Positions 23,116 to 33,575 of a DNA stretch of 64,000 nt are shown in pieces. The notes beneath the pieces are model-generated. The model saw only the letters and a program-made list of their open reading frames with translations. It did not search any database and had not been told where the DNA came from. The stretch's first letter is position 1. Each line of letters starts with the position of its first letter. Location of the stretch: positions 162,651 through 226,650 of the forward strand of contig JAGYXB010001054.1 of the NCBI GenBank assembly GCA_022495005.1. The letters run 5' to 3'. This stretch comes from Rhyacophila brunnea (lineage: Eukaryota; Arthropoda; Insecta; Trichoptera; Rhyacophilidae). Position numbers and translations under genes: made by a program.

Positions 23116-23919
23116 TAGGGATTGCAATACCGAATGAATATATCAATACCGGTATTTGTCAAACATATTAAATATAGAAAAAAGTACCTATCAATAAATA
23201 TAACTATTAAAATACTATTTTAGAGCAACCTAAAGTACTTACCCACATTTATTACGTTGACCTTTGTAAACATGTACTTATAGAATGATATAGATCATAA
23301 TATTTTAGATCTGATAATTTTTACAATTAATACTATAATATTAGTCCTGGTACTGAAAAATCTATGAAATTCAACGTTTGTTTGATTTAGTATCAATGTT
23401 GACTCAATAGTTATAGAATAATTTGATATATTTGCCACGATAGTTATCTTTTTCGAAATATGTTAATTCATCGCAACAATTTTATTCTATAAGTATTAAG
23501 TTGAGGGATTTTGTTTTAATATTATTTAACTTTTGTTGATTTCAGTCAATAAATTTGCGTTTTGGCAGCATAAAACTTATACACTAAATTTAATATACAA
23601 TACATCAGTAAGTAATGAAAAAATAACATTAGATGGTACAGTTCGGTTATGAGGAATACAGCGGAAAACACATTTGGTTGGGTTAGGTTAGAATAGGTTA
23701 GGTTTGGTTAGGTTAACCTAACAAATAATTCAGTATATCGGATATTTTCAAAATGTGTTTTCCGCTGTATTCTTCATAACCGAACTGTACCCATTAAATT
23801 CATTGTTGAAAAACATATACGCGTATAGTTTCTTAATACCGAAAATACCGGTATTTTTGATTTTTGAAACCGGTATTTCGGTATCGATAAATAATTGAAT
23901 ACCGGTATTGCAATCCCTA
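23116..23919. mobile_element. hAT-type element, TAGGGATTGCAATACCG ends
   Basis: Inverted ends TAGGGATTGCAATACCG at 23116 and ending at 23919, flanked by TTTATTTT at 23108-23115 and 23920-23927. Subterminal CCGGTATT repeats recur at both ends. No transposase remains. A separate MITE (23635-23791) is inserted inside; without it the element would be about 640 bp. Confidence 0.88.
23635..23791. mobile_element. Nested MITE with TTAGG-like centre
   Basis: Near-perfect 40-bp inverted ends begin GGTACAGTTCGGTTATG and include ACAGCGGAAAACACATTT. The centre is GGTTAGGTTAGAATAGG and similar, ending TTAACCTAACA. Flanks CATTAGAT (23627-23634) and CATTAAAT (23792-23799) differ at one of eight bases, suggesting an 8-bp duplication. 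It lies inside the hAT element 23116-23919. Confidence 0.85.
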
Positions 23920-23927
23920 TTTATTTT

Positions 23928-24928
23928 ATGTTCAAAAAATAAAATCAATCGTGCTTCCAATCGTCTTAATACTAATCCATTTACAATACACGTTTACAAT
24001 ACATTTTACATACGTGTAAAAAAATAACTCTTCTCTCAACATCCTGGAAATATATATATTTATGAAACAATATAATACCTACAGTTTAAAAAAAAAAGTG
24101 TTGCTATCACGAGTAGAACGACGGTGTCGTAAAACTCTCTACAACTTAAAAAAAGAAAAGTCAGATAACGCTTTCAAAATAGCTTAACCAAGATGTCTAA
24201 TGTAAACAGGACAGAGGGTGGCTTTCAGAAAAGAAAAGTTTGAAAAATTAACTGCGAAGCGATGTCTATACCATTATAATAAAATTATATTTTTTATATA
24301 TCAGATTTTGTATGTTATATCGAGGTTAATGACACGTAATTTTTATGGTTAGAATATAACTTGGCACAGATCAAAGACAAAATATGACACCATTGATAGT
24401 GTGTAGTAAAGTTGTGATTCGATCTCACAGCTTTCTATATAATGGGTACGCGTAGGTCAAAGTTTGTATTGCAAAACGTTGGACTTTGACCCTTAATTAA
24501 TATTGAACATAACTTTGGTATGAAATTCTCGTATCGCAAGACTACCGAGATACGAAGAACGATGTTTAATCTAATTTTATTTTAATTACATAATATTGGT
24601 AGTAACTTTTTATTTTCATTGATACAGCGACAACATGAACATTGGTCAGTTATAGTGTGATTTGTGATATGATGTGGAACTTCAGAATGAATAAAATATA
24701 ATAAAAAATTCGAACCGAAATACATACCTACATAGTCTAAAGGTCTAAAGCATTTATTTAATTATGATTTATTTATTTCAACTTAGCGCAGACGTTACAC
24801 ACTATTACGTGGCGTGACGTTTAGATACATTTAAATATATATATATAACAAGCAATAAAAGTAAATAATATAAACATAATAAGTAGTTGTATACGAAGTT
24901 TTAACAGAAAAATCACATTTGACACTGC
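23928..24928. other. AT-rich DNA, nothing recognised
   Basis: No supported feature. Confidence 0.45.
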
Positions 24929-25000
24929 CTCGATCGTGCAATTAGTAGTGCGCTAGGCTGTTAACTGAAAGGTTGGTGGTTCAAACGCCGATCGAGGAAA
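24929..25000 (+). tRNA. tRNA-Asn-like pseudogene (GTT)
   Basis: The 72-bp string has a 6-of-7 paired acceptor stem (CCTCGA with TCGAGG), a D-arm GTGCAATTAGTAGTGC closing with wobble pairs, an anticodon loop CTGTTAA with GTT at 24962-24964, and GGTTGGTGGTTCAAACGCC in place of the T-arm. The order matches eukaryotic tRNA-Asn closely. The anticodon stem has two mismatches and the T-stem pairs poorly, so it is probably a tRNA pseudogene or SINE head, not a working tRNA. Confidence 0.55.
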
Positions 25001-25250
25001 TAAAAAAAATCATTATATCTACTTGCGAAATTGCTGTACGTGATTATTGAGGAGTTAATCGAAGCAGCTAAATAGACACAGATTTGAGGCATTGGAATAT
25101 TGGAATAGTAATATCGATATACGAAACAATTTGGTTGGACAAAGGCCTTTCCAATTTATATAACCAATGGAAGTTTGGAAAAACAAAGAATTAAACATCC
25201 CGAATACTTAAATGGTTATCAAGAGTACACAGATCAACACACTCTCTCTC
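25001..25250. other. Short spacer
   Basis: AT-rich; no feature supported between the tRNA-like sequence and the SINE. Confidence 0.4.
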
Positions 25251-25380
25251 GGCTCTCGTGGTGCAGTGCGTTATGCGCTGGCATTTCATCCGGGGGCTCC
25301 GGATTCGATGATGATGACACAATATATATATGTGATTTTCTCAAAGCCTGGGTGTTTGTGATTATTTCACTTATATTACT
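25251..25380 (+). mobile_element. SINE, CTCTCGTGGTG family
   Basis: GGCTCTCGTGGTGCAGTGCG opens a tRNA-like head ending in CCGGATTCGATG. The body has TCTCAAAGCCTGGGTGTTTG, identical to a block in the SINE at 13211-13411. The 3' end runs into the target duplication of the next element, so the A tail is missing. Confidence 0.8.
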
Positions 25381-25388
25381 AAATACAC

Positions 25389-26519
25389 CAGTGGCGCACC
25401 CAAAGGGGCGGCAGGGGGCCTTGACCCCCCCAAAATATGAAAATCATCAGAATGATTTTACACATTGAAATCGAAAGCCAATAAACTATACCTTGGGCTT
25501 AGACAAACAACACGGCAAAAAATGATTTGTAATTCTCCAGCACCCTTTTTTAGTAAAATTTCTTAGATTTTAATTTCTAACACAAAAATTTCGAAACACT
25601 AATGTCAGGTTTTTTTAGAAACCCGTTCCCTAATGAAATTCTCGGTGTCCACCCGAATTCCGGAGTGGTATCGGTCATGGCTGGGGAGGATTGACAGGCA
25701 GTAGCGCACCCAGGGAGGGGGGGGCAAGGGACCCTGGCACCCCCCAAAAATGAAAATTATCAGAATGATTTTAAACATTGAAATTGAAAGCCAATAAACT
25801 ATACATTTGGACTTAGACAAATAAAGACACGGCAAAAAAATGATTTGTAATAATTCTCCAGTACCCTTTTTAGAAAAAAATCTTAGATTTAAATTTCTAA
25901 CACAAAATTTTCGAAACACTAATGTCAGGTTTTTTTACAAACACAATCCCTAATGGAACTGTCAAAAATTCTCGGTGTCCACCCGAATTCCGGAGTGGTG
26001 TAGGTCATGGCTGGGGAGAGCTGACAGAGCTCTAGCCTGGGGGCCCGGGCTGTGGGGGGCTCGGCGTGTCGAGTTGACCAGATAAGTTAGATTAACACAT
26101 CATAAATTAGCTTTTACAGTAAAAAAAGTCGCCTGCGGCGCTATTATACTTCATGGCCTTGAACGTTTTCAATTACTTGTGCAATATATTTTTTGATTAT
26201 TATGTGTCGATACTCGACAGTTCCATTATTAAAGTAGATGTATTAAAAATCGCCAATAATTCGAAACACAATTTGAAGAACGTTAATGTAGTGTTTCACA
26301 CTGCCTTTAATCTTAGCGGTAGGTAAGGGGCCCGCCAAATATCGTAGCCTGAGGGCCCGTTTCAGGATGTGGGGACCATGGTGTAGGTACACCGAATACA
26401 ATAGACAAAAGACCGATAAACGAGAAATTAGGCTGTAAAGAAGAAAAAGATCCTATAGGACTAATTTACATTCTCCTCTTTGCCCCCCCCCCCAATATTA
26501 AATCCTTGGTGCGCCACTG
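25389..26519. mobile_element. hAT element with CAGTGGCGCACCCA ends
   Basis: The left end CAGTGGCGCACCC and the right end GGTGCGCCACTG are inverted copies, flanked by exact AAATACAC at 25381-25388 and 26520-26527. The 1,131-bp copy has no usable transposase. Unusually, the first 310 bp are repeated: a second left end (CAGTAGCGCACCCAGG) starts at 25698 and runs through the same ATCAGAATGATTTTA and AAGCCAATAAACTATAC blocks. C/G homopolymers next to both ends are shared with 31178-33172. Confidence 0.93.
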
Positions 26520-26639
26520 AAATACACTGCTATCATTAGACCTCTTGGTCTGATGTAGTATTAAATAGAATATATCTTTTAAAAAAAAAACACTTAGGTA
26601 AGAATGAATTATGTGAGAATGGCAAAGTTCTCATTTACA

Positions 26640-26865
26640 TTATACATCTTCAAGCAGCAAACAATTGTCAGTTTTAAAGTTACAAGACTGTTATGGGTGA
26701 GTCATGTTGACAGAATGCCAGATCATAGGATTGCTAAAATATTAACATTATGGGTATATCAGAGGAATAAAGTTGACTGCAGACGAAGACAGCTTCGTGG
26801 AGGAGTAAGGCGAGGGACAGGATTTAGTAGAGAACGTCCAATCTTACCATGGAATGTATAATTAT
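26640..26865 (+). mobile_element. Non-LTR RT tail fragment
   Basis: The frame reads 'VTRLLWVSHVDRMPDHRIAK', a good match to the 'RL.W.GHV.RM..RI.K' motif of LINE reverse-transcriptase tails, followed by 'CRRRQLRGG', a basic stretch in the expected place. It is too short to place in a family. Confidence 0.65.
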
Positions 26866-26875
26866 TCTTATGCAC

Positions 26876-26925
26876 CCACCGCAAGTGGAGTGTATCACAT
26901 CGAGATACATTCCACTGGCGGTTGG
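26876..26925. repeat. Short perfect-stem hairpin
   Basis: CCACCGCAAGTGGAGTGTATC (26876-26896) pairs with GATACATTCCACTGGCGG and the following bases (26904-26925), with only two or three mismatches and a 7-base loop. It could be a very small MITE. No function is assigned. Confidence 0.6.
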
Positions 26926-28587
26926 TACATTGAAATAAAAGCGCAGCGGTACATTTTGTTGATTAACTTTTACACATTTTAGGCTCCATCTTTATAGAAG
27001 AAGATTTTCTTCGACATATTTGTCAAAAACATACTAGGCAAGTGTGTACTGACATACAGTGAAGAATGAAAAGTAATAATAATGTTTAATTGGTATTATT
27101 CGATTCAAAATATTTCAATAGTACTTTCTGTATTATAAATAGCGATGTGTGGGTAATAATAAATAATTAAAAATGGCTGAATATAATTATAACAAACTCT
27201 GAATCGGCTTTCGAGGTTCTACAATTAATATGCCACGACCGAAAACACCGACGGCGATAAATTTTCGCAAGAAAACAGCACCAACATTTTGACATTAATA
27301 ACATAGGAGTGTGTGTCGAAGGTCCAGGCGGGAATAAAAGACGGCAATTATGAGGACCCGGAGCCCGACAATGGACCCTCTCCGCATTCAAGAGCTGGGG
27401 GCACTTCACAATGCGGTATTTAATTAAATCTAGCGTCCCCCGGCCAGCGGAACCCATTCACATATTTCAAAGCAAACTGTTGTGTTTAATATTATAATGC
27501 ATCTTTTGGATACGCTATTTCTGGATAGGTCTTACTTTGCAGAGGGTGTATGCATATCAAAGGTTTGGGGGGGGGGGTAATCCCTCATTGTACCTACCTA
27601 CCTCCCACTTTAGTATATTGCAACACTTTGTAATAGTGATGAGAAAATTGTAATTATTACAATACATTTGTACATACTGTATTATCTTATTTTTATGTTT
27701 TTTTTTATAATTTATCTTTTTCTTGTGACCGACCTATAGAGCGGCCAAATATACAAAATCATTGACCTCCTAGCAGTGGTAAACACTAATTACTAGGTGA
27801 TTATTTATAATCTACATAATAAAAAAAATCTTATTTATTAGCATGGCAGACTCGATAGCAAACGCTTATTATCATAAATATTTACATTCACTTATAAAAA
27901 TATTATTTAACTACGAGAATTTATTGGCAACAAAAATATAATGAGCGGCAGAAGAAATAATATTTACGTGATCTTGTCAATATTGTAATCTTTCCAAGGT
28001 TTCAACAGAGTATAAAAAACTGTTATGTTTTTAAAGTAACTACGCCGATGACGTCACAAATAATATTTCAATTTAAGGTTGATTTAAATTTTATAATTAT
28101 ATAGACCTCTGTAGCTTACTTTAAAAAATCGTCAAATAAGCCGTAGATTTAATCCAAATTTAATCCGGTGGTTGATATTTTTATTTAATAAATTATCTAT
28201 AATATTATGTTTAATAAATAATTACAAATAATCTATCGATGAAACAAAATTCAACATTAAGTCCTTTCAGTATGACTGTTTTTGTTCGGTTACCCACAGC
28301 CTACCTCACTCTAATAGACACTATTCACCACTACCTCTCAGTGATAATGACACAAATAACACACTGACGTGCGTATAGTTGTGTGACATCCATCAATATG
28401 AGCTGTAGGGAGGTATTTATCAAGCAGCGAAGAGAGGACGTGATTGTCGCTACTGATTTAAAAAATGCGTTTGACTTTTGGTATTCACTACAGCATATAA
28501 CAATTGTTTTACGAGAAATGTTTCGCTCACATGGCAAACTGTTTCAAGTATGATTGCAGAAAAGTATGTTTGAGTTAATGTTATGTA

Positions 28588-28590
<3 letters not shown>
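26926..28590. other. Non-repetitive DNA with a GC-richer island
   Basis: Positions 27225-27460 are clearly GC-richer than their surroundings (CCGACGGCGATAAATTTTCG; GGACCCGGAGCCCGACAATG) and do not resemble any repeat here. A minus-strand frame of 96 codons covers it, without a known domain. An 11-G run lies at 27567-27577. The rest is AT-rich. The island may be a host exon, promoter or conserved non-coding element. Confidence 0.4.

Positions 28591-28626
<36 letters not shown>
28591..28626. repeat. (AT)n microsatellite
   Basis: Uninterrupted AT dinucleotides. Confidence 0.95.
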
Positions 28627-28628
<2 letters not shown>

Positions 28629-28894
28629 TATTCTGTGATGGGGGTAGAAAAGGATGTATATAATGTGAGAAAGGGATAGATTGATAGACAAAATATAATA
28701 CATAAAGATATAATGGAGTAGAGAAGTAAAAATTTTTAATGGAAACAACTTGGGAAGGTTAAACTATATGACTAAACAATGGCAACAACATTTACATTGA
28801 TTATTTCTAGAACAGCGTATAAACTATTCATTTTCATACCTACGTTATTTATATATATAACGATTAAAAAATTTATATTTTTAATAAAGTTGTA

Positions 28895-29077
28895 ATCAGC
28901 ATTCCCCAACTTGTCATCCAAGGAAAGATCAATGGGAAGCGTAGCAGAGGATGGCGCCGCATTTTGTGGCTTAAGAACCTCCGTGATTGGTACGAGTGCA
29001 GCTCCACCAAACTGTTCCGGGTAGCCTTGATGGTGGCCGACTTCCGCTAGGGGATGGCACAATAAGAAAGAAAAAAA
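28895..29077 (+). mobile_element. RTE-like tail, 'ISWLKNLR' subfamily
   Basis: The plus strand reads 'IPQLVIQGKINGKRSRGWRR', 'WLKNLRDWYECSSTKLFRVA' and 'LMVADFR', then a stop and GGATGGCACAATAAGAAAGA. It is the last 60 or so residues of the family best seen at 50446-51030. The minus-strand frame over it is a shadow. Confidence 0.9.
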
Positions 29078-29803
29078 AATCAATATAGGTAGCAGAGTTG
29101 CAGAGCCTACCTTATCCTTACCGACCAGTTGATCTTCCCTAATATCCCATTGCTGTATCCAGGGAACTCAGAAATAATGGGAACTGGTGTGGAGAAACAG
29201 GCAACCGATCTCGAGTGTGGAAGAATATGAGATAAAAACTTAAACACGTCAAAAGTACGTTTGTATTTCGTACTGACAACTGCGTTTTGACTATTGCACG
29301 TCTATAATGTGTGCTTCATTTTTGTAGGACACTCGCACATTCAAAACCCTTCGTCAAAATGTAGTGTATTGGGATATAGCCTATTGAAATTCTATTTATT
29401 AATCTGTTCTGTGGCTGTATCCAATCTGAGATTGTACATATAAAACTACAAAGTTATACATAATATGGTAATGTAATGGAGGAAAATAAATAAGATAATA
29501 TCCTATAAATACGTATTTATAACTAATATAGGTAGATACCTTCTTAATGCCTGAAATTTTGATTCCACAATTGAAACATTCGATTATACCTTAAAATTGT
29601 TTACATGTTTGCTGTTTTTATTTAATAGATAGGTATATTTAGTGATATTTCTTATAAGATATATTTTTAAAATGCCAATACGTTACCAAGTTCCATTGCC
29701 ATGTAATGCCCGTACTGAACGTATTAATACTGAGTATCTTATGTATGTATATATGACGGGTTTTTATAAACACTTTTATTGCATAAATTTATGCATTTAT
29801 CGT

Positions 29804-29882
29804 AAGTGAGTGAGCATAGTGTATGAAGACGCCGCAAGGCAAAATCCGGGTAGCGAAATACGACTTAAATGGAATAGTACAT
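29804..29882 (+). repeat. Single arm of the 2521 foldback family
   Basis: GAAGACGCCGCAAGGCAAAA, then CCGGGTAGCGAAATACGACT and TTAAATGGAATAGTAC. This matches the right arm of 2521-2802, but the CTGAAGA core is mutated (TATGAAGAC). Confidence 0.6.
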
Positions 29883-30635
29883 CACATAAATAAATTTAAT
29901 TTAAAGTTGTAATCATGTGTGGTTTACAAAACATTTTTTATGCGTAGTAAATATCGAATGATAAAAACATTTTATATATTATTATGAATGAGCACCAAAG
30001 AAACGTTGAATCTCTTAAAAATACAATTTCTAATAGAGTTGTCAGATTTTACAAATCGTCCCCTTTGTGAAATTATTTACGTAATCAGATATTCTGGATA
30101 AGGCCATTTCATTTTGGTATTTTTTGAGAATTATAAATTTCTATGACATCACATCTATATGAAATATTTATTTTTTCAACATCTTCTTTTACATTATATT
30201 CAAGAGTTTTTTTACCAAATATATTTTTATAATTCAAATAACATTATCCAAGAAATGTATACCAAAATAAAATCGTTCTAAAAATCAGCATAGATATTAT
30301 ATTAAAGAAGCCATGTCCTTCATCATTTCATGAGATGAGGGTGCTTAAGAGGGGAGGCTGAGACTAAAATGACACTTGACACTGTTTTAAACCACCCCAG
30401 TCATATTTATAAAATGAGAAAAGCAACATTATAATATTCAGATGCCGACGTAGATCTGTACAAATAAAAAGAAATACAGCGCTTTCAGTCTAAAATATTT
30501 GTTTAATTTAAATTAGTACTATCAACGGTGGGGTATTTTGATGAAATGAGATTAAAATTATAATTGTTTTCATTTTTGTACTTTTCCATTTTGAGTATTT
30601 TTGTGTAAATCGGCATGTCGTATTCATGCACGATG

Positions 30636-30724
30636 TACAGTCACCAAAGGCAAATACACTGAAGATGCCAAAAGGCAAAAGTCGAACGCTAAAAATATTT
30701 AAATGGAATAATACAAAACTTAAA
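30636..30724 (+). repeat. Single arm of the 2521 foldback family
   Basis: TGTACAGTCACCAAAGGCAA, CTGAAGATGCCAAAAGGCAA and AAATGGAATAATACAAAACT follow the order of the right arm of 2521-2802. CTGAAGA is intact; the GAAAC part reads AAAAG. Confidence 0.65.
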
Positions 30725-31853
30725 TCCGTTCGATTTTTTATTTTATTAAGAAAGCATTCAATTTATAGAATTCCATTTTACAATATTAATATCTGATTTT
30801 CACTGTTTTTGAGATTGCTATTGAATATGATTCTACATTTTCCTTCTCTACAAAATGATAAAACTAAACTAACTAAACATGTCAGTAGTTAATAGGAGCT
30901 TTCTTAAATTTGTATTTGAAAATAATAGATAACTTTAAAACTATAAATGCATTAAATAAATAAAATAATATATGTACAATATTTTTTCATACATTTGAAC
31001 ATTATTTAATTGTTTCCAATTAGACAAGCACAATTTTCCGTTTATATGAATAATAATTATAGCCTAGATTTATGTTAATCAAGTAAATTTTAAATTTAAT
31101 TTTCCCAACAATGACCAAAATCAGAGTTATCTAGTTGAAGTATTGAGGTGACGTTATAATAATATATTTGTTTATATCAGTAGCGCACCCAGGGGGGGGG
31201 GGCAGGGGGCCTTGCCCCCCCCCAAAATATGACAATCATCAGAATGATTTTACATATTGAAATCGAAAGCCAATAAACTATACCTTGGGCTTAGACAAAC
31301 AACACGGCAAAAATGATTTGTAATTCTCCTGCACCCTTTTTAGTAATATTTCTTAGATTTTAATTTCTAATACAAAAATTTCCAAACACTAATGTCAGGT
31401 TTTTTTAGAAACCCGTTCCCTAATGAAATTCTCGGTGTCCACCCGAATTCCGGAGTGGTATTCCGGTGGTGGTGGTGGTCATGGCTGGGGAGGGTTGACA
31501 GGGGTCTAGCCTGGGGGCCCGGGCTGTGGGGGGCCCGGCGTGTCAGGTTGACCAGATAAGTGAGATAAACACATTTCATAAATTAGCTTTAATAGTAAAA
31601 AAAAGTCGCCTGCGGCGCTATTATACTTCGTGACTATAAACATTTTAATTTACATAAATGTCCAATATATTTTCTGATTATTATGTGTCGACAGCTCCAT
31701 TATTAAAGTAGATGACGCACTGAAAATCGCCAATAATTCACTGTATAAGTACCCTCAATTTGAACTAAAACACAATTTGAAAAACGTTAATGTAGTGTTT
31801 CACACTGCCTTTAATCTAAGCGATGGATAGGGGGCCCGTCAAATACCCTAGCC

Positions 31854-32640
31854 CAGTGGTCGGCAAACTCATTAGTTAATAGAGCCAAATATCAACAGTA
31901 CAACGATTGAGATTTCTTTTGAGAGCCAAATTTCTTAAACTTAAATTATATACGTAGGTAGTTTAGTTAAAGTCCTAATTAAATTATAGGTAGGTACACT
32001 GAATAAAACTGAATATCATACGTAATAATGATCTTATTTATTAATAAAAATTAAATTGTAAGTAAGGTATCCATAAAATTGAATCATGACAATGACTGAA
32101 AAACTCAATGTGAATAATGGCCTTGAATCTCCTTGTAAAGTTTGGGTAAGTCAGGTTCGTATGTTGTTGATTTAATTTTAAGCACGATTCCAGTTTCTCA
32201 TCAATAAATCGATTTCTCAATTTAATCTTGATTTCCTTTCTTGGAAATCTTTTTACTAACCACAAAACTTGCAATATTAACATTGTTGAAAGATTTTATT
32301 CAGTACCTAATTAAATACAGAACTTTATTTTCTTGACTCTTCTCCTCAGCTGCTTTCTTCCTTGCATCATCGACAGAATATTTAGCGCAAAATTACGAGT
32401 TTTTAGTTGTAGTATCTCTCTAAATTTGAATGCGTCAATTTTTCCCGACACATAAATACAGGTCTGGAAGCCATTTAAGTTTTGAATAAACGCGAAGTCT
32501 CGGTCTATTCAACATTGTATTTACGGTTATCCTCTTCCATTTTCTTTGCTTCTTCTTTGTAGCCATGTCAAATATGACAGAGAGCATCTGTGGCAGAGCC
32601 GCACTCAAGGGGCCAAAGAGCCGCAGTTTGCCGACCACTG
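31854..32640 (-). mobile_element. Nested hAT element, CAGTGGTCGGCAAAC ends
   Basis: CAGTGGTCGGCAAACTC at 31854 and AGTTTGCCGACCACTG ending at 32640 are inverted. Flanks CCCTAGCC (31846-31853) and CTCTAGCC (32641-32648) match at 7 of 8 bases, and the sequence outside joins exactly as in the uninterrupted copy at 26340-26365. Subterminal GAGCCAAAT / AGAGCCGC strings are typical of this hAT group. It keeps a remnant of a minus-strand transposase. Confidence 0.93.
32041..32283 (-). pseudogene. hAT transposase C-terminus remnant
   Basis: The minus-strand frame contains 'EIKIKLRNRFIDEKLESCLKLNQ', which matches the K.R.R(L/F).DEHL.SCL.L segment of the hAT dimerisation region (GTF2IRD2-like group). 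Upstream on the same strand, 32560-32436 reads MATKKKQRKW, possibly the old N-terminus. Between them almost all of the protein, including the catalytic core, is deleted, so it cannot act. Confidence 0.65.
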
Positions 32641-32735
32641 CTCTAGCCTGAGGGCCCGTTTCAGGATGTGGGAGCCATGGTGTAGGTACACCGAGTGCAA
32701 TAGACAAAAGACCGATAAACGAGATATAAGGCTGT

Positions 32736-33090
32736 GTTGTATTGAGTAGGTTGTGTATAATTTAAAGGCAATAATACTTTTTGTGTCCATTTTCAATTTA
32801 TATGTTGGAACCTCAATATTAAAAAACCAAAAATCTGCAACATTCTGCGAAAAGAACGACTACACCCACTACGGTGGTGGTGTAAATCAAAAGAACATTT
32901 TTTTCGGTGAAATTCGGAATAAATATTGTATTGTTGTTTTAATTTAATAAAACGTAATTTTTTTTTAGTACTTATTCCACTTTTATTAAATAGATTAGGA
33001 CCGGTTTCGTCCGCCTCAGAGGTTGAACTAGTTGAAAATGTCCCTATGTATATCGCCATGTATTGTGAAAATATGTAAAAATATTTATAT
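32736..33090. repeat. Insertion in hAT with GGACCGGTTTCGTCC motif
   Basis: This block lies between GGCTGT and GAAGAAAAAGA, which are contiguous in the related copy near 26432, so it is a later insertion. It contains GGACCGGTTTCGTCC (32998-33012) followed by GCCTCAG, also seen at 17507 and 59251-59333. It may be a fragment of a Penelope-like or other retroelement. No coding part is recognised. Confidence 0.6.
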
Positions 33091-33180
33091 GAAGAAGAAA
33101 AAGAGCCTATGGGACTAATTTACATTCTCCTCCTTGGGCCCCCCCCAATAATAATTCCTGGGTGCGCCACTGGTTTATAT

Positions 33181-33571
33181 TATGTTATTATACCTAATCG
33201 TGCTTAAAAAATAACTAGATTTCAAAAACTGACTTTATATTATGTGGATTAAGAAATCAAGAAGTTAAAAGTTTCTAATCTAAGGTAATAATTATGTGTT
33301 CATTGAATCAACTTTGAAACTCCGAATAAGAAAACACATCGCAAATAGGGCATTGTCATATTATATGAGAACGATGTCGACTAAATAATATGATATTAGA
33401 TTGTGAAATTTTCATTATATTAAGAATTTAATACATATTAATTAAAAATGATAATTGTATTATATTTGATTTTATAATGATCATAAACATATCAAAAAGA
33501 TGCATGTAATGGGAGGTGTGTCACCGAATGATTCGGAAACTTAACTAAACTTTCTTTATATCGACTAATGT
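33181..33571. other. AT-rich DNA, nothing recognised
   Basis: No supported feature. Confidence 0.45.
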
Positions 33572-33575
33572 TTAA

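Larger units (their letters stand above)
29078..31169. other. AT-rich DNA with two foldback-arm fragments
   Basis: Apart from the two single-arm relatives of the 2521-2802 element, listed separately, nothing could be supported. Confidence 0.4.
31178..33172. mobile_element. hAT element with two nested insertions
   Basis: The left end CAGTAGCGCACCCAGG and the right end CCTGGGTGCGCCACTG are flanked by exact GTTTATAT at 31170-31177 and 33173-33180. Internal blocks match 25389-26519 in order (ATCAGAATGATTTTA, GTCATGGCTGGGGAGG, CAGATAAGTGAGATAAA, GTCGCCTGCGGCGCTATT). Relative to that copy it has two extra segments: a different hAT at 31854-32640 and about 355 bp at 32736-33090. No transposase of its own remains, so it needs a source in trans. 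Confidence 0.94.

Noticed and set aside
23676..23722. Interstitial telomere array
   Set aside because: The TTAGG-like tract is short, degenerate and lies inside a MITE, so it does not mark a telomere.
24929..25000. A working tRNA-Asn gene
   Set aside because: Two anticodon-stem mismatches and an almost unpaired T-stem; kept only as a tRNA-like pseudogene.
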